Positions 1 through 7,733 of a DNA stretch of 64,000 nt are shown piece after piece (the stretch's first letter is position 1; each line of letters opens with the position of its first letter). The notes under the pieces are model-generated. The model ran no database searches. It was given only the letters and a program-made list of their open reading frames with translations, and was not told where the DNA came from. The stretch is from assembly GCF_900111685.1 (NCBI RefSeq), contig NZ_FOHX01000006.1:434001-498000 (forward strand), written 5' to 3'. The position numbers and the translations under genes are program-made. The stretch is from Nonomuraea wenchangensis (lineage in GTDB: Bacteria > Actinomycetota > Actinomycetes > Streptosporangiales > Streptosporangiaceae).

Positions 1-636
1 GCTCCGGACCGGCTCCCCCAGGGATCTCGCCGCCAGTTCGTCCCAGTGCGGGTCGTGGCCCGGCACCGTCAGCATGCGGCGCAGCGCGTCCCCGTCCCCG
101 TGGCGGGCCCGGAACCAGTCGGACACCGTCACCCCGTGCCCGGGCCGTGCGACGATCCGCACCTCGTCCCCCGCCCCCACGTCCCCGGTCTCGACCACCC
201 GCAGGTAGGCCCCCGGCCGTCCCGCCTCGGTGAACCGCCTGACCCACCCCGGCTCGTCCAACCAGTTGCGGAACACCACGCACGGCACCCGGGGCCTGGT
301 CACCTCCAGCAGCACGCCGCCGATCCGCCACCGCTCGCCGAGGACGGCGCCGTTGACGTCGAGCCCGGCCGTGGTGAGGTTCTCGGCGAAAAGCCCGTCG
401 CGCAGCTCCCGCCCGAGCCGTTCCTGCCACCAGTCGTAGTCCTCCCTGGCGTAGGCGTAGACCGCCTGGTCGGAGGAGCCGTGGTGCTCACGGTCGGCGC
501 GCTCGTCGCCGGCCAGCCCGCCGAGGTGCACCGGGACGCGGTGCCCGGCCGGCTGCTTGTCGATCGCGGTCCGTCCCAGCCTCCCCGCCCATTCAGCCGT
601 CACCGCGACGCCGACATTTACCGAGATGATGCGCAT
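1..636 (-). CDS. MOSC domain protein, C-terminus beyond window start
   Basis: Reading the minus strand from the ATG at 636 gives an open frame to the window edge (212 codons, no stop yet). It begins MRIISVNVG and includes the typical DREHHGSSDQAVYAYAREDY stretch, then TRPRVPCVVF and a C-terminal 3-alpha-like part. This pattern is that of YiiM-type MOSC proteins, which bind molybdenum cofactor or sulfur through a conserved cysteine, here probably the one in RVPCVVF. The ATG is preceded at 6 nt by a TAACGT -10-like hexamer and no Shine-Dalgarno sequence, so the mRNA may be leaderless. It is divergent from the ddl operon. The substrate is unknown. The family call is firm; the exact role is not. 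Confidence 0.85.
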   Translation of the reverse strand, partial: MRIISVNVGVAVTAEWAGRLGRTAIDKQPAGHRVPVHLGGLAGDERADREHHGSSDQAVYAYAREDYDWWQERLGRELRDGLFAENLTTAGLDVNGAVLGERWRIGGVLLEVTRPRVPCVVFRNWLDEPGWVRRFTEAGRPGAYLRVVETGDVGAGDEVRIVARPGHGVTVSDWFRARHGDGDALRRMLTVPGHDPHWDELAARSLGEPVRS

Positions 637-642
637 TCCTGA

Positions 643-648
643 ACGTTA
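643..648 (-). promoter_or_regulatory. Leaderless -10 hexamer of the MOSC gene
   Basis: On the minus strand TAACGT lies six bases before the ATG at 636 and fits TANNNT. The same arrangement recurs before several other genes in this window. No convincing -35 is visible. Confidence 0.4.
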
Positions 649-683
649 GCCGAGCATCCTCCCGCGGGGCACCCCTCCCGGCG

Positions 684-745
684 GCGACCGTGACACGACG
701 ATGACACGGCGCTGACGGAGCGCGGACATGATCAGCCGACAGTGG
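684..745 (+). promoter_or_regulatory. Response-regulator box and promoter module of ddl operon
   Basis: Three direct repeats start at 691 (TGACAC), 702 (TGACAC) and 713 (TGACG), exactly 11 bp apart. That is the helical spacing at which OmpR/PhoB-family regulators bind in tandem. A -10-like GACAGT follows at 738. The 62-bp block aligns without a gap to 4487-4548, upstream of the response regulator gene, with 53 identical bases by hand count. Inference: the regulator at 4584 binds both modules. Confidence 0.65.
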
Positions 746-782
746 TGGGGCCGTACCCCCGCTTGAGGAAGGTTGATCGATC

Positions 783-1739
783 ATGGCCGGACGCGTACGC
801 GTGGCGGTGCTGGCGGGCGGCCCGTCCGCCGAGCACGAGGTGTCCCTGCAGTCGGCGCAGGCCGTGCTCGGCGCGCTGCCGAGAGATCTGTACGAGCCCG
901 TCCCCGTCATCATCGACCGCCAGGGCAGATGGCCGGTCGAGCTGCGACGCGACCTGGTGGACGTGGTCTTCCCCGTGCTGCACGGCCCGTTCGGCGAGGA
1001 CGGCGTGGTCCAGGGTCACCTGGAGACGCTGGGCATCCCGTACGTGGGCTGCGGCGTCCTGGCCTCGGCCGTGGCCATGAACAAGGTCGCGATGCGGCGC
1101 GCGTTCCTGGCCGAGGACATCCCGGTCACCCCGCACGTGTGGTTCACCGCGCACGAATGGCGCACCGCCGCCGACCACGGGGAGCTGGTGAAGACGCTCG
1201 ACTGGCCGATGTACGTCAAGCCGGCCGGCCTCGGCTCCTCCATCGGCATCTCCCGCGTCACCACCATGGAGGAGCTGCGCGCGGGCGTGGAGCTGGCCCT
1301 GACCTACGACCGGACGGTCGTCGTCGAGCAGGGCGTGACCGCGCGCGAGCTGATCTGCGGCGTGCTCGGCGGCCACGACAGGCCGGACGTCTCGGTGCCC
1401 GGCGAGCTCATCGTGCCCGGCGACTGGCTCGACTACGAGGCCAAATACCTCAGCCAGGCCGAGATCGCCACCATCCCCGCCGTCCTCCACGAACGGGTCG
1501 CCGGGGAGGTACGCGAGCTGGCCCTGCGCGCCTTCCGGGCGATCGGCGGCTACGGCCTGGCCCGGGTCGACTTCCTCCACGAGGAGGACACGGGACGCCT
1601 GTACGTGCTGGAGATCAACACCATGCCCGGCTTCACCTCCCGGTCCGTCTACGCCAGGGCCTGGGCCGCGAGCGGCGTCACGTACCCGGACCTGCTGCGC
1701 CGCCTCATCGACCTCGCGTTCGTGAGGAGCGGCTCGTGA
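783..1739 (+). CDS. ddl: D-alanine--D-alanine ligase
   Basis: This 318-residue ATP-grasp enzyme joins two D-alanines with ATP to make the terminal dipeptide of peptidoglycan precursors in the cytosol. Visible motifs are AGGPSAEHEVS (11-21), the glycine-rich KPAGLGSSIGIS loop (146-157) and the metal-binding EINTMPGFT (277-285). The omega-loop reads DYEAKY (217-222), as in true D-Ala:D-Ala ligases. VanA-type D-Ala:D-Lac enzymes differ there, so I do not call depsipeptide resistance. The ATG is chosen because GAGGAAGG at 765-772 lies at good spacing. The gene overlaps murF by 4 bp, so the two enzymes acting in series are translationally coupled. Length is slightly short for the family but complete. 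Confidence 0.95.
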   Translation: MAGRVRVAVLAGGPSAEHEVSLQSAQAVLGALPRDLYEPVPVIIDRQGRWPVELRRDLVDVVFPVLHGPFGEDGVVQGHLETLGIPYVGCGVLASAVAMNKVAMRRAFLAEDIPVTPHVWFTAHEWRTAADHGELVKTLDWPMYVKPAGLGSSIGISRVTTMEELRAGVELALTYDRTVVVEQGVTARELICGVLGGHDRPDVSVPGELIVPGDWLDYEAKYLSQAEIATIPAVLHERVAGEVRELALRAFRAIGGYGLARVDFLHEEDTGRLYVLEINTMPGFTSRSVYARAWAASGVTYPDLLRRLIDLAFVRSGS

Positions 1740-3118
1740 TCCCGATGACGCTGGACGAGATCGCGCGGGCCTGCGGCGCGCGCCCGTACGACGTACCCGA
1801 CCTTGAGGCGCTGGTGACGGCGCCCGCGACGGTCGACTCCCGCGAGGTGACGCCCGGCGGCCTGTTCGCCGCGACGGCCGGGGCCCGCGCCGACGGTCAC
1901 GACCACGCGGCCGCCGCCGTCTCGGCCGGGGCCGTCGCCGTGCTGGCCGCGCGGCCCGTCGGCGTGCCCGCCCTCGTGGTGGACGACGTCCAGCTCGCGC
2001 TCGGCCTGCTGGCCAGGCAGCTGCTCCGGCGGATCAGCCCGACCGTGATCGGCCTGACCGGCTCCGTGGGCAAGACCACCACCAAGGACCTGCTGGCCCA
2101 GGTGCTCGAACGGCACGCGGCCACGGTCGCCACCGACAGGTCGTACAACAACGAGCTCGGGCTGCCGCTCACCGTGCTGCGCGCCGACGCCGACACCCGA
2201 CACCTGGTGCTGGAGATGGGCGCGAGCAGGAAGGGCGACCTGACGTACCTGACCGGGATCGCGCCGCCCCGGGTCGGGCTGGTGCTCAACGTCGGCACCG
2301 CGCACCTGGAACGGATGGGGACCGGGCGGGCCGACGTGGCCGCGGCGAAGGGCGAGCTGGTCGAGGCGCTGCCCGCGGACGGGCATGCGCTGCTCAACGC
2401 CGACGACCCGTACGTCCTGGGCATGGCCGGCCGTACCCAGGCCAGGATCCTGCTGTACGGCAGGTCGCGGCGGGCGCGGGTGCGCGCCGAGGACGTGCGG
2501 ATGGACGATCGGGCGCGGACGGCGTTCGAGCTGGTGACGCCCTCCGGCCGCGCCCCGGTCGAGCTCGGCCTCATAGGCGAGCACCAGGTGAGCAACGCCC
2601 TGGCCGCAGCCGCCGTCGCCACCACGCTCGGCCTGGACGCCGCCGAGATCGCGGACGGGCTCAACGCCGCTCGGCGGCGCTCCGCAGGCCGGCTGCAGAT
2701 CACCGAACGACCAGACGGCATCACCGTCGTCGACGACGCCTACAACGCCAACCCCGAATCCATGCGGGCCGGGCTGCGGGCGGCCAAGGCCCTGGCCGGC
2801 GTCCGCCGCACCGTCGCCGTGCTCGGCGGGATGGGGCAGCAGGCGGACGCCTCCCGCGCCCGGCACGCGGAGGTGGGCCGGCTCGTCGCCCGCCTCCGCT
2901 TCGACGTGCTGATCACGGTCGGCGCGGGCGATCCGCTCGCCATGGCGGAGGCGGCCCGGACCTCGGACCGGGGCGTGGCCGTCCACACCGTCGAGGACGT
3001 GGCAGGGGCCGTCGAGCTGGCCACCGCCCTTCTCGAACCGGGCGACGTCGTGTTCGTCAAGGCCTCCAGCGAGTACGGGCTCGGCGCCTGCGCCAGAGCC
3101 CTCGCCACCATCAGCTAG
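1736..3118 (+). CDS. murF: UDP-MurNAc-tripeptide--D-Ala-D-Ala ligase
   Basis: MurF adds the D-Ala-D-Ala made by Ddl to UDP-MurNAc-tripeptide, the last cytosolic step of pentapeptide synthesis. The 460-residue product has the Mur-ligase ATP loop GSVGKTTT (109-116), the SYNNELGLPLTVL segment, and the C-terminal DDAYNANPESMRAGL signature. The start is the GTG at 1736, overlapping the ddl stop (GTGA) with GAGGAG just upstream; an ATG at 1745 is a second option. The frame stays open far upstream to 773, but that part lies antiparallel in logic to ddl (another frame of it) and is not coding. Whether another murF exists in the division-gene cluster cannot be seen here; if so, this is a dedicated second copy. 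Confidence 0.95.
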   Translation: MIPMTLDEIARACGARPYDVPDLEALVTAPATVDSREVTPGGLFAATAGARADGHDHAAAAVSAGAVAVLAARPVGVPALVVDDVQLALGLLARQLLRRISPTVIGLTGSVGKTTTKDLLAQVLERHAATVATDRSYNNELGLPLTVLRADADTRHLVLEMGASRKGDLTYLTGIAPPRVGLVLNVGTAHLERMGTGRADVAAAKGELVEALPADGHALLNADDPYVLGMAGRTQARILLYGRSRRARVRAEDVRMDDRARTAFELVTPSGRAPVELGLIGEHQVSNALAAAAVATTLGLDAAEIADGLNAARRRSAGRLQITERPDGITVVDDAYNANPESMRAGLRAAKALAGVRRTVAVLGGMGQQADASRARHAEVGRLVARLRFDVLITVGAGDPLAMAEAARTSDRGVAVHTVEDVAGAVELATALLEPGDVVFVKASSEYGLGACARALATIS

Positions 3119-3132
3119 CGAAACGGAGTTCC

Positions 3133-3825
3133 ATGCGCGCCATCGGCCTCATCGGCGGGTTGAGCTGGGAGTCGACGGTGATCTACTACCAGATCATCAA
3201 CCAGCGGGTACGCGAGCGGCTCGGCGGCAGCCATTCCGCCGACAGCCTCATCTGGTCCGTCGACTACACGACCGTCGAGGACCTCATCTTCGCCGACCGC
3301 TGGGACGAGGTGAGCGCGCTGCTGGCCGACGCCGGCAGGAAACTGCAGAGCCTCGGCGCCGGCGTCCTGCTCGTCTGCAGCAACACCTTCAGCCGGGTGA
3401 GCGACGACGTGGCGCGCGCCGCGAGCGTGCCCGTGCTGCACATCGCCGACGCCGTGGGCGCCGCGGTCCGCGACAGGGGGATGCGCAGGGTCGGCCTGCT
3501 GGGCACCCGCTTCACCATGGAGCAGCCCTTCTACCGGGACCGGCTGGCCGCCCACGGCTTCGACGTGCTCGTCCCGGGGCGGGAGCAGCGGGAGCTGGTC
3601 CATCGCGTGATCTTCGACGAGCTGGTGCGCGGGGTGCTCCGGGAGTCGTCCAGGGACGCGTTCGCCCGGATCATCGCCGGCCTCGCCGCCCGCGGAGCGG
3701 AGGGTGTCATCCTCGGCTGCACGGAGATCGAGCTCCTGATCAGCGAGAAGGACACCCCGGTTCCGCTGCTGCCGAGCGCGCGGCTGCACGCGGAGGCCGC
3801 GGCCGGCTTCGCCCTGAGCGGCTGA
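3133..3825 (+). CDS. Aspartate/glutamate racemase family protein
   Basis: This 230-residue protein belongs to the cofactor-independent Asp/Glu racemase fold (YgeA/aspartate racemase branch), starting MRAIGLIGGLSWEST. The second catalytic cysteine is present in LGCTEIE (C196). The first catalytic position reads CSNT (82-85), with Ser at the residue that is Cys in classical racemases and Thr in E. coli YgeA. It may therefore be a one-base or narrow-substrate racemase. It lies 14 bp after murF in the same direction, so it probably belongs to the same operon and may supply a D-amino acid for peptidoglycan. Substrate (Asp, Glu or another) is inferred only. ACGGAG upstream of the ATG serves as ribosome binding site. 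Confidence 0.85.
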   Translation: MRAIGLIGGLSWESTVIYYQIINQRVRERLGGSHSADSLIWSVDYTTVEDLIFADRWDEVSALLADAGRKLQSLGAGVLLVCSNTFSRVSDDVARAASVPVLHIADAVGAAVRDRGMRRVGLLGTRFTMEQPFYRDRLAAHGFDVLVPGREQRELVHRVIFDELVRGVLRESSRDAFARIIAGLAARGAEGVILGCTEIELLISEKDTPVPLLPSARLHAEAAAGFALSG

Positions 3826-3838
3826 CACGCCGGCGCGG

Positions 3839-4423
3839 CTAGTTCCCGAGGACGTGGCCCACGCCGGGATGAGGCCGTCGTGGCGGTGGCGTGCCGCCGC
3901 ACTCCGGGCGGTGCTCGAAGTGCCACCATTCGTTGTCGTACAGGCGGTAGAGGTCGTAGCGGGCGCCGTGCTCCTCCAGCCACCGCGCGCCCTCGTGGGG
4001 GCGGACGTCCAGCGCGACGCCCTTGACGTGACCGGACTCCGCCGGCGGCAGCACGAGCATGCGCGCCGAGGCCGGGGAGCCGGAGCGGCGGACCTCCTCG
4101 TCGAACATCCGCTGCTGGACGGCGGGGTCGCGGTACCCCGAGGTGAGGCCGATGAGCTGGCGGTGCCGCCACAGCGCCTCGGCGCGCGCCGCGGTGAACG
4201 CCGCCCTGGCGCCGTCGGTGAGCCCGGTCAGGTCCTCGGCGGGGAAACGCATCCCCAGTGCCCAGCCGCAGGCGAGCTCACGGGCCCGGCCGGGACGGCG
4301 GACGAACGCCACGGGCAGCAGCAGCACGGCGAGCACCAGCGTGACGGCGGCGTACAGCCGGTCACGGGGCCGAAGTGGGATGGTGCGTGGTTCGTTCATG
4401 GCGAACCACGATCGGCGCCGCAT
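3839..4423 (-). CDS. VanY-like D-Ala-D-Ala carboxypeptidase (M15)
   Basis: A 194-residue zinc peptidase with the M15B (VanY/DacY) pattern: TSGYRDP at 94-100, SGHVKGVALDV holding zinc ligands H132 and D139, and NEWWHFE with catalytic E165 and ligand H168. A hydrophobic segment at about residues 24-40, with basic flanks, looks like an N-terminal membrane anchor, so the active domain would lie outside. Such enzymes trim the terminal D-Ala of pentapeptides, which lowers glycopeptide binding and cross-linking. An internal ATG at 4399 is another possible start; neither has a clear ribosome binding site. The gene converges on the racemase and diverges from the response regulator, with TGAC repeats 12 bp upstream. 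Confidence 0.88.
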   Translation of the reverse strand: MRRRSWFAMNEPRTIPLRPRDRLYAAVTLVLAVLLLPVAFVRRPGRARELACGWALGMRFPAEDLTGLTDGARAAFTAARAEALWRHRQLIGLTSGYRDPAVQQRMFDEEVRRSGSPASARMLVLPPAESGHVKGVALDVRPHEGARWLEEHGARYDLYRLYDNEWWHFEHRPECGGTPPPRRPHPGVGHVLGN

Positions 4424-4434
4424 GTGCGCGCGCG

Positions 4435-4449
4435 GTCAGCCGTATGTCA
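4435..4449 (-). promoter_or_regulatory. Degenerate regulator half-sites before vanY-like gene
   Basis: On the minus strand TGACAT (from 4449) and TGACCG (from 4438) are spaced 11 bp apart, like the TGAC repeats at 691 and 4494. Only two good copies are seen; a third position reads TCGACG. It may be a weak site for the same response regulator. Confidence 0.4.
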
Positions 4450-4486
4450 CCGTTCGTCGACGCGTTCGTGGACGGGCCCCGCCGGC

Positions 4487-4548
4487 GCGACCGTGACACA
4501 ATCATGACACGACGCTGACGGGGCGAGGACTTGACCGGCCGACAGTGG
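4487..4548 (+). promoter_or_regulatory. Response-regulator box and promoter module of TCS operon
   Basis: TGAC repeats start at 4494, 4505 and 4516 (11-bp period), followed by GACAGT at 4541. The distance from the third repeat to GACAGT is 25 bp, as at the ddl promoter. Since this conserved module runs to 4548, the ATG at 4545 is not a likely start. Suggests autoregulation of the two-component system. Confidence 0.65.
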
Positions 4549-4583
4549 ATGGGTTGACCGACCGACGAGTTACGGAGTGTGCG

Positions 4584-5273
4584 GTGAAACCCGGGGGCAT
4601 GTCGCGAATCCTGCTCATCGAGGACGACCCGGCCGTGCGGGAGGGCCTGGAGCTGGCGCTGTCCCGGCACGGGCACTGGGTGCGCGCGGTGGAGTCCGGC
4701 GAGCAGGGGCTGGACCGCCTGCGCGCCGACGTCCCCGACGTCGTCGTGCTCGACCTGATGCTGCCCGGCATGGACGGGTTCGAGGTCTGCCGCCGCATCA
4801 GGACCACCGGGGACATGCCGATCATCATGCTGACCGCGCGCGGCGACGACATCGACGTCGTGGCCGGGCTGGAGTCGGGCGCCGACGACTACGTGGTCAA
4901 GCCCGTGCAGCCCAGGGTGCTGGAGGCCCGCATCCGCGCGGTGCTGCGGCGCATCGGCCGCGACCAGGCGGAGCTGGAACGCCACGGCGACCTGACCATC
5001 GACCGGGCCGCGCTGGTGGTCGACAAACGCGGCGTGCCGGTCAGCCTCGCCCCGACCGAGCTGCGCCTGCTGCTCGTGCTCTCCAGCACGCCCGGCCGGG
5101 TGCACAGCCGCCAGCAACTGCTGGAGTCGGTGTGGGAGCACGGCTATTTCGGCGACTCGCGGCTGGTGGACGCGTGCGTGCAGCGGCTGCGCGCGAAGAT
5201 CGAGGACGACTCGGCGGCGCCCGTCTACCTGCAGACGGTGCGCGGGTTCGGCTACCGGTTCGGGCCGGTGTGA
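4584..5273 (+). CDS. OmpR-family response regulator
   Basis: The product has an N-terminal receiver (ILLIEDD, phospho-acceptor D57 in VVVLDLMLPGMDG, DDYVVKP) and a C-terminal winged helix (PTELRLLLVL, VHSRQQLLESVWEH, YLQTVRGFGYRF). The start is set at the GTG at 4584 because ACGGAG precedes it and because the promoter module repeated at ddl covers the earlier ATG at 4545; the ATG at 4599 is the other choice. It sits 7 bp before its kinase. Its most likely targets are the 11-bp-spaced TGAC repeats at ddl and at its own promoter. The neighbours suggest that it answers cell-wall stress, as VanR-type regulators do, but the signal is unknown. Confidence 0.93.
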   Translation: MKPGGMSRILLIEDDPAVREGLELALSRHGHWVRAVESGEQGLDRLRADVPDVVVLDLMLPGMDGFEVCRRIRTTGDMPIIMLTARGDDIDVVAGLESGADDYVVKPVQPRVLEARIRAVLRRIGRDQAELERHGDLTIDRAALVVDKRGVPVSLAPTELRLLLVLSSTPGRVHSRQQLLESVWEHGYFGDSRLVDACVQRLRAKIEDDSAAPVYLQTVRGFGYRFGPV

Positions 5274-5280
5274 GCCGCCG

Positions 5281-6756
5281 GTGACACCCCTGGGGCTGCG
5301 GGCCCGGCTGCTGTTCGCGTTCGCGTTGCTGTGTGTGGTCACCGCGGCGGCGGTGGCCGGCGGGAGCTACGTCCAGGCCCGCAACGACATCCTGCGGCGG
5401 ACGCAGGACGCCGCCGTGCAGGCGATGACCAGCCGCCTGCAGGCGCTCTACCCCTTGCCGACCACGGACCCCGACCGGGAGGAGCTCGCCGAGATCGCCG
5501 AGGCCGCGGCCGACCGGTTCAGTCTCTCGGTCGCCGTCCACGGCGGGCTGCGCGCGCCGGTCCCCCCTCCCCAGCCCCCGCCGCCGGGAGGCGAAGGCCC
5601 GGGCTTGGAGGCCCCGATGCAGGCTCTCCTGATGGTGTCACCGGAGTTGGGGCAGGCGGTGGCCGGCGGCAACACCGCGTGGCAGCGGGTGGTGTGGCAG
5701 GACAGACCCTGGCTGATCGTCGGCATGCCGCTGCTGGTCACCGAGCCGGGCCTGCCGCCGCAGCCGTCCGGCATCGAGGTCTACGTCGCGCGCAGCCTGC
5801 TCGCCGAGAAGCGCAGCATCGACGAGCTCGCCAGACGCGCCTGGCTCACCGGCGGAGCGGCCCTGGCGTTCGCGGTCGTGCTCGCGTCACTGGCCACCCG
5901 CGGCGTGCTGGGCCCGGTGCGCGAGCTCGGCCGGGCGGCCCGCCTGCTGGGCGAGGGCGAGCTGCGGACCAGGATCGAGGTCCGCGGCTCCGACGAGCTG
6001 GCCGACGTGGCGCGCACGTTCAACGACACCGCCGCGGAGCTGGAACGGCACGTCGAGCAGCTGCGCGCGATGGAGGCCGACGCCCGCAGGTTCGTGGCAG
6101 ACGTGTCCCACGAGCTGCGCACCCCGCTGGCCGCGCTCGCCGCCGTCGCCGACGTCCTCGACGAGGAGGCGGCCCGGCTGCCCGATCCCGCCGCCAGGGC
6201 CGCCCGGCTGGTCAGCCAGGAGACGCACAACCTCACCGCCCTGGTGAACGACCTGATCGAGGTCAGCCGGTTCGACGCCGGCGTCGCCGCCCTCGCGCTG
6301 AACGACATCGACGTCGCCGAGCTGGTGCGCGCCACCCTGCGCGCCCGGGGCTGGCCGGAGCGGGTGGACGCCGAGCTGCCGTCCGGGGTGACGGCGCGAC
6401 TGGACCCGCGCCGGGTGGACGTCATCCTCGCGAACCTGGTCGGCAACGCCCTGCGGCACGGCGAACCGCCGGTGTCGGTGCGCCTGTCCGCCGACCCGGA
6501 GTGGATCGAGCTGGAGGTCCGCGACCACGGGCCGGGGCTGGACGAAAAGGTGCTGCCGCACGTGTTCGACCGGTTCTACAAGGCCGGCGCGGCCAGGACC
6601 AGGTCCGAGGGCAACGGCCTCGGCCTGGCCATCGCGCGCGAGAACGCGCGCCTGCACCAGGGGGACATCACCGTCACCAACGCCGAGGACGGGGGCGCCG
6701 TCTTCACCTTGCGCCTGCCCCGCCGAGCATCCGACCCGGAGGGAGGCCCGGCATGA
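5281..6756 (+). CDS. Sensor histidine kinase, partner of regulator at 4584
   Basis: A 491-residue membrane kinase starting at GTG. It has a first transmembrane helix (about 8-28), a periplasmic sensor of about 150 residues with a proline-rich stretch near 93-103, a second helix (about 188-206), a HAMP linker, then HisKA with [16 protein letters not shown] (H277) and HATPase_c with NALRHGE, DHGPGLD and GNGLGLAI. It would autophosphorylate on H277 and pass phosphate to D57 of the regulator. The sensor domain resembles nothing I can name. The lipoprotein that follows overlaps it by 4 bp and could be an accessory of the sensor. Confidence 0.93.
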   Translation: MTPLGLRARLLFAFALLCVVTAAAVAGGSYVQARNDILRRTQDAAVQAMTSRLQALYPLPTTDPDREELAEIAEAAADRFSLSVAVHGGLRAPVPPPQPPPPGGEGPGLEAPMQALLMVSPELGQAVAGGNTAWQRVVWQDRPWLIVGMPLLVTEPGLPPQPSGIEVYVARSLLAEKRSIDELARRAWLTGGAALAFAVVLASLATRGVLGPVRELGRAARLLGEGELRTRIEVRGSDELADVARTFNDTAAELERHVEQLRAMEADARRFVADVSHELRTPLAALAAVADVLDEEAARLPDPAARAARLVSQETHNLTALVNDLIEVSRFDAGVAALALNDIDVAELVRATLRARGWPERVDAELPSGVTARLDPRRVDVILANLVGNALRHGEPPVSVRLSADPEWIELEVRDHGPGLDEKVLPHVFDRFYKAGAARTRSEGNGLGLAIARENARLHQGDITVTNAEDGGAVFTLRLPRRASDPEGGPA

Positions 6757-6830
6757 GGACTCGGTCCGCCACGCCTGCCCTGCCAGGCATCAGGCCCGGA
6801 CGAAGGCCCGGTGTCAGGACTCGGTCCGCC
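6744..6830 (+). repeat. Imperfect 27-bp direct repeat around lipoprotein start
   Basis: Copies at 6744-6770 and 6804-6830 match at 24 of 27 bases (60-bp period). The first holds the ATG of the lipoprotein; the second codes for a repeat of RTRSA. It lengthens the region ahead of the signal peptide and is probably a local duplication. Confidence 0.6.
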
Positions 6831-7355
6831 CGCCGCGCCCTCGCCGCGCTCACCGCGAACTTCGCCGCGCTCGTCGCGGGCTTGGTCGTGCTCGTCGCCG
6901 TGGCGGGCTGCGGCGTGCGTCCCAGCGACGTCATCCTCGCAGGCGACCCGCCGAGCGGACCCGTCCAGCGGGCCACGACGGTCACCTTCTACCTGGTCAA
7001 GAAAGGCCGGGTCAGCGCGGTGACCCGGCCCGACGGTCACCTGTCCCCGGCGGAGACGCTCGCGCTGCTGGCCGCCGGCCCCACGCCGAGGGAACAGGCG
7101 CACGGGCTCACCTCCGAGGTCCCGCCCGACGCCGGCCCGTTCTCGCTGACCGCCACACCGGCCGGCGACCTGGTGGTGACCCTGGCCACTCCCGCCGGCG
7201 AGCTGTCGGCGCCGGCCGTCGACCAGATCGTCTGCACCGCCGCCGCCACGAGGCGGGACAGCTCCACCCAGGTCACCATCGTCGGCGCCGGCCAGAGCAT
7301 CGACGCCCGGACTTGCCCGTCCGCCACTCAGGACGCTACGGACGGGCCGAGTTGA
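6753..7355 (+). CDS. GerMN-like lipoprotein linked to the kinase
   Basis: The 200-residue product has a basic N-terminus that holds a small internal repeat (RTRSA twice), a hydrophobic segment and the lipobox VAVAGC, so it should be a lipoprotein on the outer face of the membrane. The mature part ([18 protein letters not shown], then [13 protein letters not shown]) resembles a GerMN-type domain of the sort found in LpqB, which works with the MtrAB two-component system. The start ATG overlaps the kinase stop (ATGA) and has GGAGGGAGG upstream. A role in modulating the neighbouring kinase is inferred from position. The last 20 bp overlap the convergent gene. Confidence 0.75.
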   Translation: MRTRSATPALPGIRPGRRPGVRTRSARRALAALTANFAALVAGLVVLVAVAGCGVRPSDVILAGDPPSGPVQRATTVTFYLVKKGRVSAVTRPDGHLSPAETLALLAAGPTPREQAHGLTSEVPPDAGPFSLTATPAGDLVVTLATPAGELSAPAVDQIVCTAAATRRDSSTQVTIVGAGQSIDARTCPSATQDATDGPS

Positions 7356-7638
7356 GCTGCGACTCGTCGTCGAACCCGGCCAGCTGTAACAAGGTCTCCA
7401 GCGCCGCCTGCCGCGTCTCCTCGACCGAGCCGCCCCGCTCGCCGAAACACTCGGCCGCCACGTCGAGCAGGGCCGTGACCACCGCGGCGTCGGGATAGGG
7501 CACGTCCACCAGCACGGTGCCGTCCGCCCCTTCCTCGCTCGCCGCCGGATCGAGATGCAGGCTCAGCAGCCGCCTGGTCTCCTCCGCCACAGCGACCCCA
7601 AGCACCGCGGCACGCTCGAAGCGCTCAGAAGCAATCAT
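7336..7638 (-). CDS. Hypothetical protein, acidic, 100 aa
   Basis: I do not recognise this family. The start is the ATG at 7638, with CTGGAGG just upstream; the open frame could extend to 7710 but without a ribosome binding site. The sequence begins [20 protein letters not shown] and is rich in Ala, Glu and Leu, with no membrane segment or signal peptide. It probably folds as a small helical cytosolic protein. It stands alone, divergent from the ABC pair and tail-to-tail with the lipoprotein. Confidence 0.7.
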   Translation of the reverse strand: MIASERFERAAVLGVAVAEETRRLLSLHLDPAASEEGADGTVLVDVPYPDAAVVTALLDVAAECFGERGGSVEETRQAALETLLQLAGFDDESQLNSARP

Positions 7639-7721
7639 GGCAACCTCCAGTCGCACAGGTGTTCGGAACGCAAGGTAGCCGACGGCACCGACAGAATCGC
7701 CTGTGTGCACGGGGATGTGGC

Positions 7722-7727
7722 TAGGCT
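7722..7727 (+). promoter_or_regulatory. Leaderless -10 hexamer of ABC gene
   Basis: TAGGCT lies six bases before the GTG at 7734 and there is no Shine-Dalgarno sequence between. This points to transcription starting at or next to the start codon. Confidence 0.45.
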
Positions 7728-7733
7728 CGAACG

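Noticed and set aside
773-1735. A 321-residue N-terminal extension of MurF
   Set aside because: That stretch is ddl read in another frame; composition is Arg/Gly-rich and meaningless, and MurF has a supported GTG at 1736.
783-1739. Ddl as a VanA-type D-Ala:D-Lac ligase in a vancomycin-resistance cluster
   Set aside because: The omega-loop reads DYEAKY as in D-Ala:D-Ala ligases, and no vanH or vanX gene is near.
4545-4583. ATG at 4545 as start of the response regulator
   Set aside because: It lies inside the promoter module that is repeated, non-coding, before ddl; the GTG at 4584 has a ribosome binding site.
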